From: Grifola frondosa
Lineage: Eukaryota; Basidiomycota; Agaricomycetes; Polyporales; Grifolaceae
Reading direction: 5' to 3'
Assembly: GCA_001683735.1 (NCBI GenBank)
Contig: LUGG01000001.1
Location: forward strand, 1,116,001 to 1,180,000
Length of the DNA: 64,000 bases
Shown: in pieces, positions 38,032-52,200 of the stretch
Numbering within the stretch: position 1 is the stretch's first letter
Layout: each line of letters begins with the position of its first letter
The notes under the pieces: generated by a model
Databases searched by the model: none
Seen by the model: the letters and a program-made list of their open reading frames with translations, nothing else
Told to the model about the DNA's origin: nothing
Made by a program: the position numbers and the translations under genes

Positions 38032-38688
38032 TCATGCAGGCACCGGCTGCTGCTCCTTCGTCTCCCACATGCTCCGTAGGACATCCGTGAAGCCCATCTT
38101 CCCCAGCTGCGCATTCTGCTCAAACCGCTGTACGAGCCAGTGCTCTAGCCTGTCCGCAACGCTCCGCCATACCGCCATTCGCGCCTGGATCTCGGCAGTC
38201 TGAACGAAGGTGGTACGCCCGTCTGCCGCTGGAGAGTAACGGATGCTCTCGTAGCAGGTCGCGAATTGCGATAGAGAGAGGTTGACAGAGGTGATGGTGG
38301 CGGTCTGCGTAGCGGGATCGACGAAGGAGATCTCCCGTACAAACGCATCTTCTGATCCGCCGAACAACTAAGGGGCGAGACGCCAGTCATGAGATAGAGA
38401 AGGCGAGTGGATATACGACGAAAACTGACCTTGACAATCCACGCTGGCGCCTTCTGTTTGCATCCCAGTACCCGCTCCGTACGGATGACTCCGGTCTGGG
38501 CATCGACAGTACGGTCGAGGACATCGACGGTGACAACATGGGTGCAATGTGGGTTGGGATACTTGTGCCACATCCCAATCACGACGTGCGACCACGGATG
38601 GCTGTAGAAATGCGTGATGAGTACAGGTCGTGCGCCGGTGGGACGCGTTTCTACTCACTCATAGTAAACAGCTAGAGAAATAGTGCAT
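38032..38688 (-). CDS. Second PRELI/UPS-family protein
   Basis: PRELI/MSF1-domain protein distinct from the one at 16 kb. HPWSHVVIGMWHKYPNP and THVVTVDVLDRTV match the family start; then ERVLGCKQKAPAWIVK joins LFGGSEDAFVREISFVDP, and ITSVNLSLSQFATCYESI leads to a C-terminal helix (RMAVWRSVADRLEHWLVQRF). Exons about 38688-38656, 38601-38430 and 38367-38032. The first exon is doubtful: ATG 38688 opens MHYFSS but does not join the second exon in frame without a base change. By analogy to Ups2/Ups3 it would shuttle phosphatidylserine or phosphatidic acid in mitochondria (inference). Confidence 0.83.
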
Positions 38689-39744
38689 TTTATAGTTGTA
38701 GTGAAGTCTACGACGAGAGGGAGACTAAAACTAGGCGGAACGGCTTGTAAGATAGGTCGGGGGGAAGCGACGATAAGAGGGGGGAAAGAGAGATGGAGGT
38801 CGCACACGACAACGAAACCGGTGAGAGTGGGTGGCGGTGGGTCCCACTTAGCAGCTTGAGCCAATCAGGTTAGCGCGTGATAAAAATTGGTCATTCCGTA
38901 AGATTCCGGGGTCTTCCGATTTCCCGAGTCGATCAACCCCGGCCCGCGTTTTGCCTCTTTTGGTAATTCCCCAGATTTTCTAGTGTCCGCTCCGTTCGGC
39001 GACCCGACTTCTCCAGTTTCTCCAGTTCTCTCACCGCCGTGCACAACGGACGCAGAACCGGCGCGCAAGTTGCGCGACACATTCAAACGATATCCATACG
39101 ACGATCTATGTCCGACGATCCTCGCTGTAACACCCTATTGTCGGACATTCAGCGGCGCGGCCTGCTTCGTCGTTTTCGGTCCGACTCCTCAAGGATCCCT
39201 CGTATTGCTATGTCGGACTCGGCAGCGTATGGCGTAATTCGTATGGCACCATATCCTATAATCACCTATTCGTATGATGGTCGCATACGTGTGCTGCATG
39301 GCTTGTGCCGAGGCGTGCACGGCTTCTGTGGCATGCGTATCAACTTAGCTCCGAGGTCGACGTTCGTACTATCATCGCCTACGTCACCAACTCAGTGTAC
39401 TCCGGGTTTCTGGGAGGCTATATGTAACTGATATAGACCCTAGGTGCAACTCACTGTTCTGCGAGCTCATGCGAGGATCAACGCTTCATCGCTGCACTAT
39501 GATGTCTATGGGACTGGTGGATTGGGCCGTTCAGTTCTCTGATAAACATGAAAACTCCACGCTGGGATTATCGGCAATCCGCTGGTGGAGGTTGGACAAA
39601 TTGCGCGGTAGACTCGCGAGAGCGGCACGCCAAGCTTGCCATATACGGCAAAAGTGATGTCATGTCTCAGCGGCCGACTCTCGAGTTGCTGCTATGCTCA
39701 CAGCGCTCAGTACTCAGCACTGGCAACGTTGCTCGCTGGCAAAG
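38689..39744. other. Divergent intergenic region
   Basis: Lies between the PRELI gene (-) and the F-box-like gene (+). Several overlapping short frames on the plus strand (38983-39660) have no conserved motif and biased composition only; I see no gene. Confidence 0.5.
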
Positions 39745-40652
39745 ATGTTGCTCATTGACCTACCCTTCGATATCCTGTCTCTCCTTCCTGACCATGTCGC
39801 ATCCCTCGACGATCTGCACGCCCTCATCCTCACCTCGCGAACGCTCTACGAGTCCGCCTCCAACCCCCCGCCTCCACCCTCCGTCGCCTCGTATCCGACA
39901 TTCACCCCGATCCAAACCTGCTCATCGCCGTCAAGGCCCGCGCTCTTGCAGACTGGTCTATACAGTCTCCAGAGACGCGCGACGCACTCTTCACAGCTAT
40001 CTCCTCCACTGGCTTGACTGCCCTCCTCGATCTGGCGCTCGAAGTGTCACCCCTGACACTCGCTGATCTGAGCTTTCTCGCGCGCATGCTGAAGACTGTG
40101 CTCACGCCTGTCGCTAACATCCTGCGCACGGCATTGTCCTCGGACTGTTCTCCGCATTACCCCAACTTCCAGCTCCTTCGCATGTTAACCCACTACTGGA
40201 TCTACTGTGACCTTTTCTACCACACAATCTCTTACCCTGTCCTCGCTCTTACCACAAATTGTAAACCTGTAGTGAGTTGCTCGATTCTTGACCCCTCTAT
40301 ATCGTGGATTCATCGATGCCAACAGGAGCCTCTTAGTGAGATCACGCGGAGAGAGTGGATTGGCAAGGCACTCTCTGACAATTTTAGTGCGTATATCAAA
40401 GTTAATGCGGTTGAGGACGCGGATGCAATATACTCGATAATACTAAGCTTTTTCTGCAACAACCTCATGGACCGCGTCGGGGGCATCGCGTTTCACAATT
40501 CCGTGTTCCACAAAGCATCCTACGATTATTGCGCCGCCCACCAGGGTATAACGACTCTCAAGATTTTCCTTCACCGTACTCAAGAACGTAGGGCGGGACC
40601 CGCCGCGGAAGTGAAGGAGTTGGCTGCTCTGGGGAATCCATCGGAAAGCTAA
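39745..40652 (+). CDS. F-box-like protein
   Basis: Starts MLLIDLPFDILSLLPDHVAS, the F-box pattern (LP.dIL..I...l...DL) of basidiomycete substrate adaptors for SCF ubiquitin ligases, continuing DDLHALILTSRTLYES. A missing C in the run 39864-39869 breaks the frame; it resumes as STLRRLVSDIHPDPNLLIAV and runs to 40652. The stretch 40272-40325 (GTGAGT..CAACAG, 54 nt, in frame) is probably an intron. The C-terminal half is helical and of no known family. The true 3' end could lie beyond 40652. Confidence 0.6.
40272..40325 (+). other. Probable 54-nt in-frame intron
   Basis: Perfect donor GTGAGT and acceptor CAACAG, length typical for this locus. Because 54 is divisible by three and it lacks stops, retention would add 18 residues rather than truncate. 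Confidence 0.55.
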
Positions 40653-41366
40653 GCCAGGCCCAGCTGCAGCAGCTGTGGCGTCCGTACGGAATGCCTCATT
40701 CGAGCGTTGGGTGGCGGTCCTTAGTATCTGATCTCTCACATGTTGTACATCTCAGACGTGCGCACCGATAAATTCCAGAAGAATGTTCGTATTGGTGCAG
40801 TGGCACACTTGTACCATGTCATGTCATTCCCGTCGTTGATGTGCCGACTGCTCCGCAAACTTCGCGTGAAAGAATTTGTATCGCACCCCGCTTCACAGTA
40901 TACGCCTGCGTGTTTATCCCTTTTGCGCTCTGAAAAAGCTGTCGACCTCCGATGGATATACATTACTCTGGACCTGGGCATTGGCGGCATTCCATCTCTT
41001 GGGGTTCGTGGCGTGCGTTGTCTTGATTCGTGGTCGGACTATGGTCGCATTCAGAGTTCGTTACGACAGCGAATAGTCGCGACCATCTAGGATACCTCAC
41101 TTTTTCCATGTGCAGGCGAATTTCACGTGCAGACCACAAATTACTGCGAACAAAGTTTATTCTTCCTCACCTGTCGCTGTCCCCTCCAGTGACTCTGATT
41201 GTGACTCTGATTGTGAGCAAATTCTGCTTTCTTCGCGGAAGACGTCCTGCCCGCTGCGCGAGTTGCCACAAACCCCGATATAAAATTACAAACATTAGGG
41301 CATCGTCCCTGTAATATACAAATATATCAAGGAAACACAAATCTTAAGGATATCTCCACATCAGGG
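40653..41366. other. Spacer with one unassigned frame
   Basis: An open frame at 40740-41090 (116 codons, starts MLYISDVRTDKFQKN) might be a 3' exon of the F-box-like gene or incidental; no motif recognised. A 12-bp unit is repeated twice near 41192-41215. Confidence 0.35.
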
Positions 41367-44390
<3,024 letters not shown>

Positions 44391-44652
44391 CGGAACAGAG
44401 AGGACGACCGCCTTGTCGATGTCGAGGGGAATGAACAGCTCTTAAATGTCGAGTTGGCATGTGATAGACGCGTACTAGCGCGCGCCCATAGCGCGTAGTG
44501 CGGACACCGATCACACCGATCGCGGCGATGCCTGTGGCTGAACATCCAACTTGGTTCAGCTACACCTGCGCGCATTTCTCCCAAAAACAACTTGTACAAA
44601 TTCGCCAACTTCACTATCCCGTTCACTCATACAACATCTGCATACATGGAAC

Positions 44653-45006
44653 TCAGGCCTCCTCGACCTCCACAGCTTCGACCACCTCATCCTCACCCAC
44701 TTCAGCATTGATCTCGGAGAACGCCAGAGCGGTAGGCTTGTACTGGGGCGTGCCTCTCGGAATCTGGTCGAATGAGTTGTACTTCCGGGGATTGCCCGTG
44801 CGCCACTTGCTGTGGACATAGGTGCGCCCGGCGGCAGTCAAGGCTGCCTTCAGATTCGTCTGAGACCATGCAATGGCGCCCTTCGCCCAAGAGTTGAGTT
44901 GTGCGTGGTTGGGATCTTTGTTCAAGGGAGTGTACGCGTTTCCTACCCAGCCCGCGGGCAAGGGGAGGTCATCGTAGAAAGTCTCGACGAATGCGTAGAC
45001 GACCAT
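44653..45006 (-). CDS. Small protein of unknown function, acidic tail
   Basis: Single-exon frame of 117 codons, ATG 45006. The N-terminus MVVYAFVETFYDDLPLP is hydrophobic, and the middle contains NSWAKGAIAWSQTNLKAAL and RTYVHSKWRTGNPRKYN. The end is strongly acidic (VGEDEVVEAVEVEEA). An in-frame segment just upstream adds more hydrophobic residues but no ATG. A TATAAATA box lies 123 bp upstream, supporting a transcribed gene. No family recognised. Confidence 0.5.
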   Translation of the reverse strand: MVVYAFVETFYDDLPLPAGWVGNAYTPLNKDPNHAQLNSWAKGAIAWSQTNLKAALTAAGRTYVHSKWRTGNPRKYNSFDQIPRGTPQYKPTALAFSEINAEVGEDEVVEAVEVEEA

Positions 45007-45128
45007 GATAATGTAGCTCGTGCCTATACGGAAAATGCATGAGCTGAGCCAGCCTAAGAGTGATAAAATAGCCGCACTTTGTGAATGATATCAGGAGCGA
45101 TGCTGCTCGTTATTCATTAAACGAGGAG

Positions 45129-45136
45129 TATTTATA
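45129..45136 (-). promoter_or_regulatory. TATA box of the small acidic-tail gene
   Basis: TATAAATA on the minus strand, 123 bp upstream of ATG 45006; a good match to the TATA consensus in a GC-balanced context. Confidence 0.5.
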
Positions 45137-45209
45137 CGTTTGAGCGGCGCTGCCGGACTTGCTAGAGTCGCCAGCTCAATCGATCGCTTCATGGAGCTGT
45201 CATCTATGA

Positions 45210-46070
45210 ATGTTACATCCTGTATGCGTTGCTATTGAGCACGCCGTTTATAGGCACATTTGTCGAACGACCCAGCATTTTTGTCTTCACAGTCACCACA
45301 AGACCCTCAGCATTTGGCATCTCAGAGTGCAGGCTGTCAGACGAGAGCCACTTGGTGACGGCCATCGACGTCGGTGTGGCTTGAATGGAAAAAGGAATAT
45401 CCATCCAAGACACATGCGCCAGTGCGAATGATCACGGGCATCCACCTCACCGCTTCTATTCGTTCCCATCACGTCGTATGATGGGGCTTTAAAAGTCAAG
45501 GAGATATCACATACGAGACCATTACGCACAGAGAATAATTCTTGCTTCCATGAAGCCTGCAAGACTCCCGAAGTAAAGCGAATACGAGCGTGTATCGAGA
45601 ACTTGTGACCCGCACGTGGGAGATATCGCCAGAGTTCAATGCTGTGAGCATATCAGAGACGCGTAGCCAGCTCGAATTTGGGAGGGATTCGTTTTATGCT
45701 GGACAAACTCAAACTAGTATGACTGATGATAGAATTGAGTTCATGGAAGTCCGACGCCACTGGATGCGCACCGCTCGCACTAGGCGTTCAGCATATAGAC
45801 CTAGGCAGAGCGCGCTTCAAAGCACCCTTCGAACGTCCGATATATGAGCGACGATGTCGCAAACAGCGATGGAGAGTACATCAAGATGCCATGGAAGCCC
45901 GGCCAACAGGCCCGGGCGTGAAACATATACAAGTAATGCTCTCACCTAAATCGTTTGGTGTAGCTTCCAACTGGTGCTTCAGTGACACCTTGAAGCGTCT
46001 CGACCAGGCACAACAAAGCATTCGGCGTGAGGCATCGGCAGGTGACCGTCGTGGAATATGTAATCGGTAG
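45210..46070 (-). CDS. Possible uncharacterised gene
   Basis: Protein-like segments on the minus strand: an exon after an acceptor near 45645 reads SIELWRYLPRAGHKFSIHAR and continues to SYDVMGTNRSGEVDARDHS. A single missing base near 45430 would join it to ALAHVSWMDIPFSIQATPTS, running to NSNAYRM and a TAA at 45213. Upstream pieces to about 46070 are less sure. No family recognised. The boundary residues fit the indel pattern seen elsewhere in the window. Confidence 0.35.
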
Positions 46071-47505
46071 AAGATGTTTGAGAAAAGCGAGGTCTGTTCA
46101 AAGTCAACTACAATACCGAAAGCATGTTTTGATGCACCGGAGAAAACAATAGGAGACGAACCAACTTTCTGTGTGACTGCAAACTCATGTCTGTTTATTT
46201 GAAAGGCAATCTCAAGTCATCTTGAACTCCCAATAATCAGCCATTCGACGGATGATCGGTTGTCTCTGCTAGAGCCCTGAGAGGTCGAGGTGGTATCAAG
46301 GTGTGATGGCACAATTGCGCAATGCGTAGCGTGTAACATGTAATGTTTCTTCGAAGAGGTAGGCGTTACAGGAAATGGGTTGAAACATCGTAGTCGGAAC
46401 CTCTGAGGCGTTAGATTCGTGTCACGACATTGAGCCTACTGCAGATAATCATCGAATATATTAGAAAAAGGACTTATAGGCACAGAGAGTGATTCTCAAA
46501 CCTCGGCAAGCCGTGTTGAGCAACCTAATATACATAATACAGTTAGTGCAAATTGCATAAGATCAGAATAGCTGCCAGTCACGCGCCTACGGTTGTGTAT
46601 AAGTTCCTCTACCAACTAGCACAGCCGGCGCCTGGGCAATAATCCTCAACATCGCGAGCCTCCGCATAATTGGCCGTCTACGGTGATTTCAGAAGCACAC
46701 AATTGTTTGGGACGTTATGCACTAACCGGCATAGCAGTGCTCAGCTGGAGGAGAAGATCAAGCGAAACGAGGTAGTAATAGATGACGCGCACATTGGAAG
46801 TCGGCGAGTTATAAACAAGTGCAACAAGGACTCAACGCTCGGGGGTGAGGGATGTTGAAGACCATCGGGCAAGCACAGAGCTTTTGTATTGGGATTAAAT
46901 GCCACCAAGCGGAATAACGGTGTCGAAATGGGCCACCTTAGATGTGCAAGATGTCATATGCCTCGAACAGACAAATATGGCCCATGTTGTTTCATTGGCA
47001 AAGTCCCGATGCCTGTCTACACCGCATGGATCACTAAAGATGATGGGTGCTCGCTCTGGTCCTTTTGAAATTCGACTCAGATTGAGAAGCCAGCCATTGC
47101 AACAAACACGCACCATGTATTGGTTTCTATTGCGGCCCCAGTGAGTATCCAGAATACTCTTCATGCTGGCATTGGTCTCCAACGGCGGGTAATGCGGGAT
47201 GGTTCCTGCGTTGCACGTCATACTAATGAAAGTAAACACCAAATGAGAGACAACTTTGCGCGACACCAGATGATTGCTGGAAACTCCTGTGCACTGAGAT
47301 GAGTGCAGCATGACAATCCCAAGGCCATCTACAGGGCCCGCGTTTTTTACTGAACATATGATTACGTACGAGGGTTGACCGATCGCCTGGACTATCACGA
47401 TCACCAGTTGACGATCGCTTATAACTTAAATCAAATCCGCGTCGTGACCTTGTGTTGTGAGTCTCCTTGATGATACCCATCGTGAGGTGCGCGACGCGAC
47501 GCACT
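46071..47505. other. Gene-poor spacer
   Basis: No recognisable gene. A minus-strand frame at 46895-47404 (169 codons, no ATG at its start) has no motif and is probably incidental. Confidence 0.5.
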
Positions 47506-49046
47506 ATGGCTACCCTGGCCCGTTCTGCTATAGACTTGACGCCGGAGGGGGTGGTTTCAATCTCCTACACAACTTTGTTCTCTTCTGCGGATTCGCTCAC
47601 GTCCTCCATTGGTAAAGTAACCTGTCTGGCTTTCTAGTGTTAAACAGAGACTGAAGCTGATATTTCCACCATTCAGAGAAGGCATTTGGATCGCATCCCG
47701 ATTGTTTGGGAATTATACTCATTCGCGATCTGCCTCCTACTTATGCTTCAGAAAGGGAGAAGCTTCTGAAGTTGGCTTATCGGTTTGCGTATCTCGACCC
47801 AGTCGTCAGAGAGCGCTATGCGGATCCCACGAGCAGATATAGGTTCGTCTACACGAATTACGAATTTGATGACCTCCGCTTTAATCAGAACGTAGCTTCG
47901 GGTGGTCCCATGGCAAGGTCAGTGTAACCAATACCATCGATATTCGTGATCGCTGATAATACCTTGCCAGGAAATAATGAATGGAAAGCCTGGTAATGTT
48001 ATGCAGTCTCCATGACTAAATATTATGCGTTAATCGTGCATGCAGATACTTTGAAAGGATCCTATTACGCCAACCCTGTCCTGGATTCTCCCGTCGTATC
48101 GGAGGAAGAGCGAAAGACTTACCCCGAGTATTACGGTAATAATATCTGTCAGTGTTTGCGCTTCAAATGTGTGATCGGAACCCATAGCTTAAGTCGGTCC
48201 GTAATCTGACAGGGCCCAGCAAAGACATCAAAGGTATACGCGACTTCGAGAAGGCTTTCAAGGATCTAGGAAGGTATGTTGTTGACTAACCGGCTGTTCG
48301 TGAATCAGTCTTTAAATCCGAGTCGCAGATTTGTGTTTCGGGTGGGGAGCCAATTGGCAGTTGCATGTCAACCATTCGGTGCGTTAACGTTTTTTTTTTG
48401 ATTCCCCCTTATCAAACGTTTTGAGCTTGATATGCCTCTCAGCCTCCCAATATTTAACGGATTCATCACTTTCCTTGGCTGACCTTATCGGTTCGTCGCA
48501 AACGGTCAAAGCCCGTCTGTTGCATTACTTCCCGGCCTCCACCGAGAACCCCGTCGCAGCAGAGGACGAACCAGTGGACAGCTGGTGTGGCTTTCATCTC
48601 GACCACTCTCTGCTGACTGGTCTATGTTCCGTGAGGATAAGACAAATATTAACACCTTCGAAAAGCACTGATGACATTTTGGCAAGGCTATGTTCCTGCG
48701 CCAGCGACCCGACGGAGAGCCCGCCATCGTTCAATCTCCGTCCCCTTCCTCTGGCTTATACATTCGCACGCGAGGCGGTGCCCTGACGAAAGTTTCCATC
48801 CCTGCCGACTGTCTGGCCTTCCAAACTGGCGAAGCTCTCGAACTCGCCACTGCAGGCACGCTCCGCGCAACTCCGCATTGCGTGCGTGTGGGCGCCGGAC
48901 AAGGTGCTGAGAAGGTATCGAGGGAGACGTTCGCGCTATTCATGCAGCCCAATACCCACCAGCAGATCTCTGCGTCGGAGACCTTCGGGCAGTTTAGCAA
49001 GCGGGTGTTTGACGAGCATTACAAGGAGGAAGCGATAGCAGCATGA
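47506..49046 (+). CDS. 2-oxoglutarate/Fe(II)-dependent oxygenase-like protein
   Basis: Member of the isopenicillin-N-synthase-like dioxygenase superfamily; substrate unknown. Start MATLARSAIDLTPEGVVSIS (47506). The core includes FGWSHGKEIMNGKPDTLKGS and NPVLDSPVVSEEERKTYPEY. Iron ligands fit HLD in CGFHLDHSLLTGL and the distal His of ATPHCVRVG; KVSRETFALFMQP gives the RxT/S-type 2OG contact. Seven exons join with GT..AG introns; one missing base near 47893-47896 precedes FGWSHGK. The intron around 48390 holds a T10-11 run. It converges with ATG26 (172 bp between stops). Such proteins are widespread in fungi with no assigned role. Confidence 0.78.
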
Positions 49047-49217
49047 CATTGCTTTACACTATAATTATAACGGCGGGAATGGCGTATCTAGCATAGCACA
49101 CGGAGTCGCTATCCAATAGCGAATACAAGTAGTGGGATTGTATGTTACATGGAAGGAAAGCAGCAGACATTAACGTGCCATAAATGACGTCATCTATGAG
49201 TGGGGATGTTGTTGCGG

Positions 49218-52200
49218 TCAGATGTGAGCTTCCTCCTGATCAGATATGACACTCCAGTCGCTAGCTGGCCCTGGACTCGAGCCAGTGGGACTGGGACGTT
49301 CAGGAGTAACAGAAAAGTCGCGGATAGTAGCATGTTCAGCATCGAAGTGGTCGGATCCATGGTCGGAGCCAAGACCCTTGATCAGCGACCGGGCATATTC
49401 CAAGTCTCGGTAGATGGCTTCAATTGCCGTCGCGACGCCGTTCTCCTATAATTTCGTTAGATAGGTTTGAGAAGATTGCCTATAAATTGACGCACGGCAC
49501 GGATTTCCTCTCCAACAGCTCTTGCGCGGTCAATTTGTTTCTGATCAGTTGTCGCGGTGACTAGTGCATGCGAAAGGTGGTCGACCGTCAACTTGCGAAC
49601 GGAGGTGCCAACCCCTAGTGCTTCCACTCGATCACCCCAGAAGAACTGATCCCGAAAAATGGTTTAATGACCGTCGGTATGCCAGCTGACAAGACCTCAA
49701 TATCAGAATCCACGCAAAGCCTAAGCAATCACATACCTCGGAGACTAGCACCAGTGCTTCCGGCACCACCATGATGACAAGCAGCGTCAATCCGTTTGAA
49801 CAACCAATCATGTGGAATAGACGAGATAGGGTAAATCTGTTTCGGCAAGGGTTCCTCTGGTTCGGAAACAGACTGGGCATTTTTCACCAGCCGGTCTGAC
49901 CATCCTTTGGACATAATTGCATACACCCCACTCTGAACAATAGCATCAATAACACAGCGTGTCATAGCCTTCGGATCAGGTACGACGATGCTGCCGAAGC
50001 CGATGTAGACTATCTTCTTCTTCGCCTTGTGTGCAGATTCGATGAAGTTCAGCAAGTCCTGTGGTGGTGCCCACTTCGTAGAACCGACATTAGCGTCATC
50101 GAGAAACCAGTAACCTGTACACCTATGAGTATCTTCCAAGCAAAGACTATTGCATATAGATCTCACCGGTCACTCTGATCCATTCAGGCCAATCCAACGG
50201 GGCAGGCACCACAATTGGACTAAAATTATATAGGAAGGGTATCTTGTGAGGCTCCATCTTGTCAAGACTAGTTCCCTGAAGACCGAGGGTGTTCCTTCGC
50301 CATCGGTTGATTTGGCCAGAGATTGCTCGCCAGAACACCTGGTCGAAGAGGACATATGACTAAAATTGATCCAAACAGGGACGCAAATCCGTCAGCAATG
50401 ATCAGGTGCGATGCGACTAGTATACCATATAATTGTAATTGCCCCCCATCTGTCGAGGTCAAAATTGACATGAATGCGACATCTTAACGATAGTAAAACA
50501 CACCTTATGTTCTGGCACGGCAAATGCATGCGGGTAGGCTCTAATTATCATCATCAGCGATTTGGCTCCTGCCGAAATATTAATTAAGCCAACCTAGTGC
50601 GAGACCAAGTCATGGTGAATGCTCTGAAATAGGGTATCTTGAGTGCCTCCGCAATATGGAAACCACTCATGGCACTAGGGCTCTCAACTAGGACATCTGT
50701 GTCTTGACAGGCTTCCCAGGAGGTCTTAAGGAGATCGTCCAGCCAGCCGCGGAACTACATGGCATTGAGCCACATCGCAGAGCGATAGAGTTGACAACTG
50801 ACCTTCTGCATGCCCTCTTTCAGGAAGGACACCGTGAAAGTTCCATTCTCAACACAGATTCGCATCAGTTCCGCCGGGTCGCCACCTACATATCCGAACT
50901 CTATTCCATGCTATGCGAGACAAAGACATCAATGATCGCACGCGCGACACGCAAAATTGGCATATACACACAGCTTCTATCCACTCTTTAAATTCGCCGT
51001 GGGTAGCAATGCGGACTCGATGACCGTCTGCCAGCAATCCCTTAGCCAGCGCGATATAAGGTTGGACATCTCCTCTTGATCCAATAGTCAAGAACGTGAA
51101 ATGCAATGACTTCTCGGGCTTGAACGTCAGGAAGGTTGATGACTTCGACGTGAACATCACGGCGGGTAAAGAGTCCGCCATGTCCGCATCTCCTCTCAAG
51201 TCCCCGCTCAAGCTGAGCGGCGTCTGAGGCCCGAACTCTTCTAGTATAAGGGAATCATGTCGGCCGTTCGTTGAGCTTTGCGCGTCGCAGGATCCTGTCC
51301 GTCGACGCACGTCGTCCATCTGACGCTGTAGGAGGCTCACGAAACCACTGCGACGTTCTTCGTCGGAAAACTCGAAGAACAGTTCCTCATGACCTCGGAC
51401 AATGACAACCAGGCCCACGTGACTGAAACGGAAGGACTTGGACTTCTCGGTCGATAAGATATCTCGGAGAGGCAAGATCATCTGTTCGACCATCGAAGTG
51501 TGTTAGATAACAGTCATGAACCTATGTACAAGGGGAAAATGCTGACCCTTGTCCTCGAACCCAAGGGCCCGCTCGACCTAAAGCAGAAGTAGTTATTGGA
51601 GACATATAGACGTCCATATACAGGCAACAACCGGAATATATATCCCGGAAAGACTGTGGTTGCGTCGTGAATTTCCCCACTCGATGAAAATATGTACCAA
51701 TCACTTACTTCCGAGCAGCGTCTCCTTATCATCGAAAGCGAACGACGCGCGAAACTTCTCTGATGTGTCAGCATCGACCATGGTCTCCGGAGCTTCCAAA
51801 ATGCTGAAGAATCCGAAATCATTAGAGCCCCCGCTCCCGCTGTGACTCCCGGATCCAGCCACCACGTTCGATGAGAGCACCTCTGAGACAGCCGGCACGC
51901 TCGCGGATGCAGGCATAGTTGCGGCATGCTCCAACACGGGCCTTACACCCGACGGCACGCTGCTACCGAACAACGTTCGTGATGGAGCGCGAAGCCACGA
52001 CGGGACGCCGACACTCCATGAGCCCGTGGCGCTATCCCTCGTCACAGTGCGGAGGTCCGACGACGGCGAGCGCGATCGCGAGCGTGACGGGGGATACGTA
52101 TGAGCTGTCGCAGTCATGGTCGGTGTGAGGCTTGACGACGACTCCAACGATTCGGGCTGACTTGAAACTTCTCCCTCTGGTGACGTGCCCACTTTCGGCG

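Noticed and set aside
41192..41215. Two tandem copies of a 12-bp unit, considered as a minisatellite or CRISPR-like array
   Set aside because: Only two units, no spacers, no neighbouring cas-like genes.
46895..47404. 169-codon minus-strand frame
   Set aside because: Opens without an ATG, has no recognisable motif, and an overlapping plus frame looks equally good; kept only as a note on the spacer.
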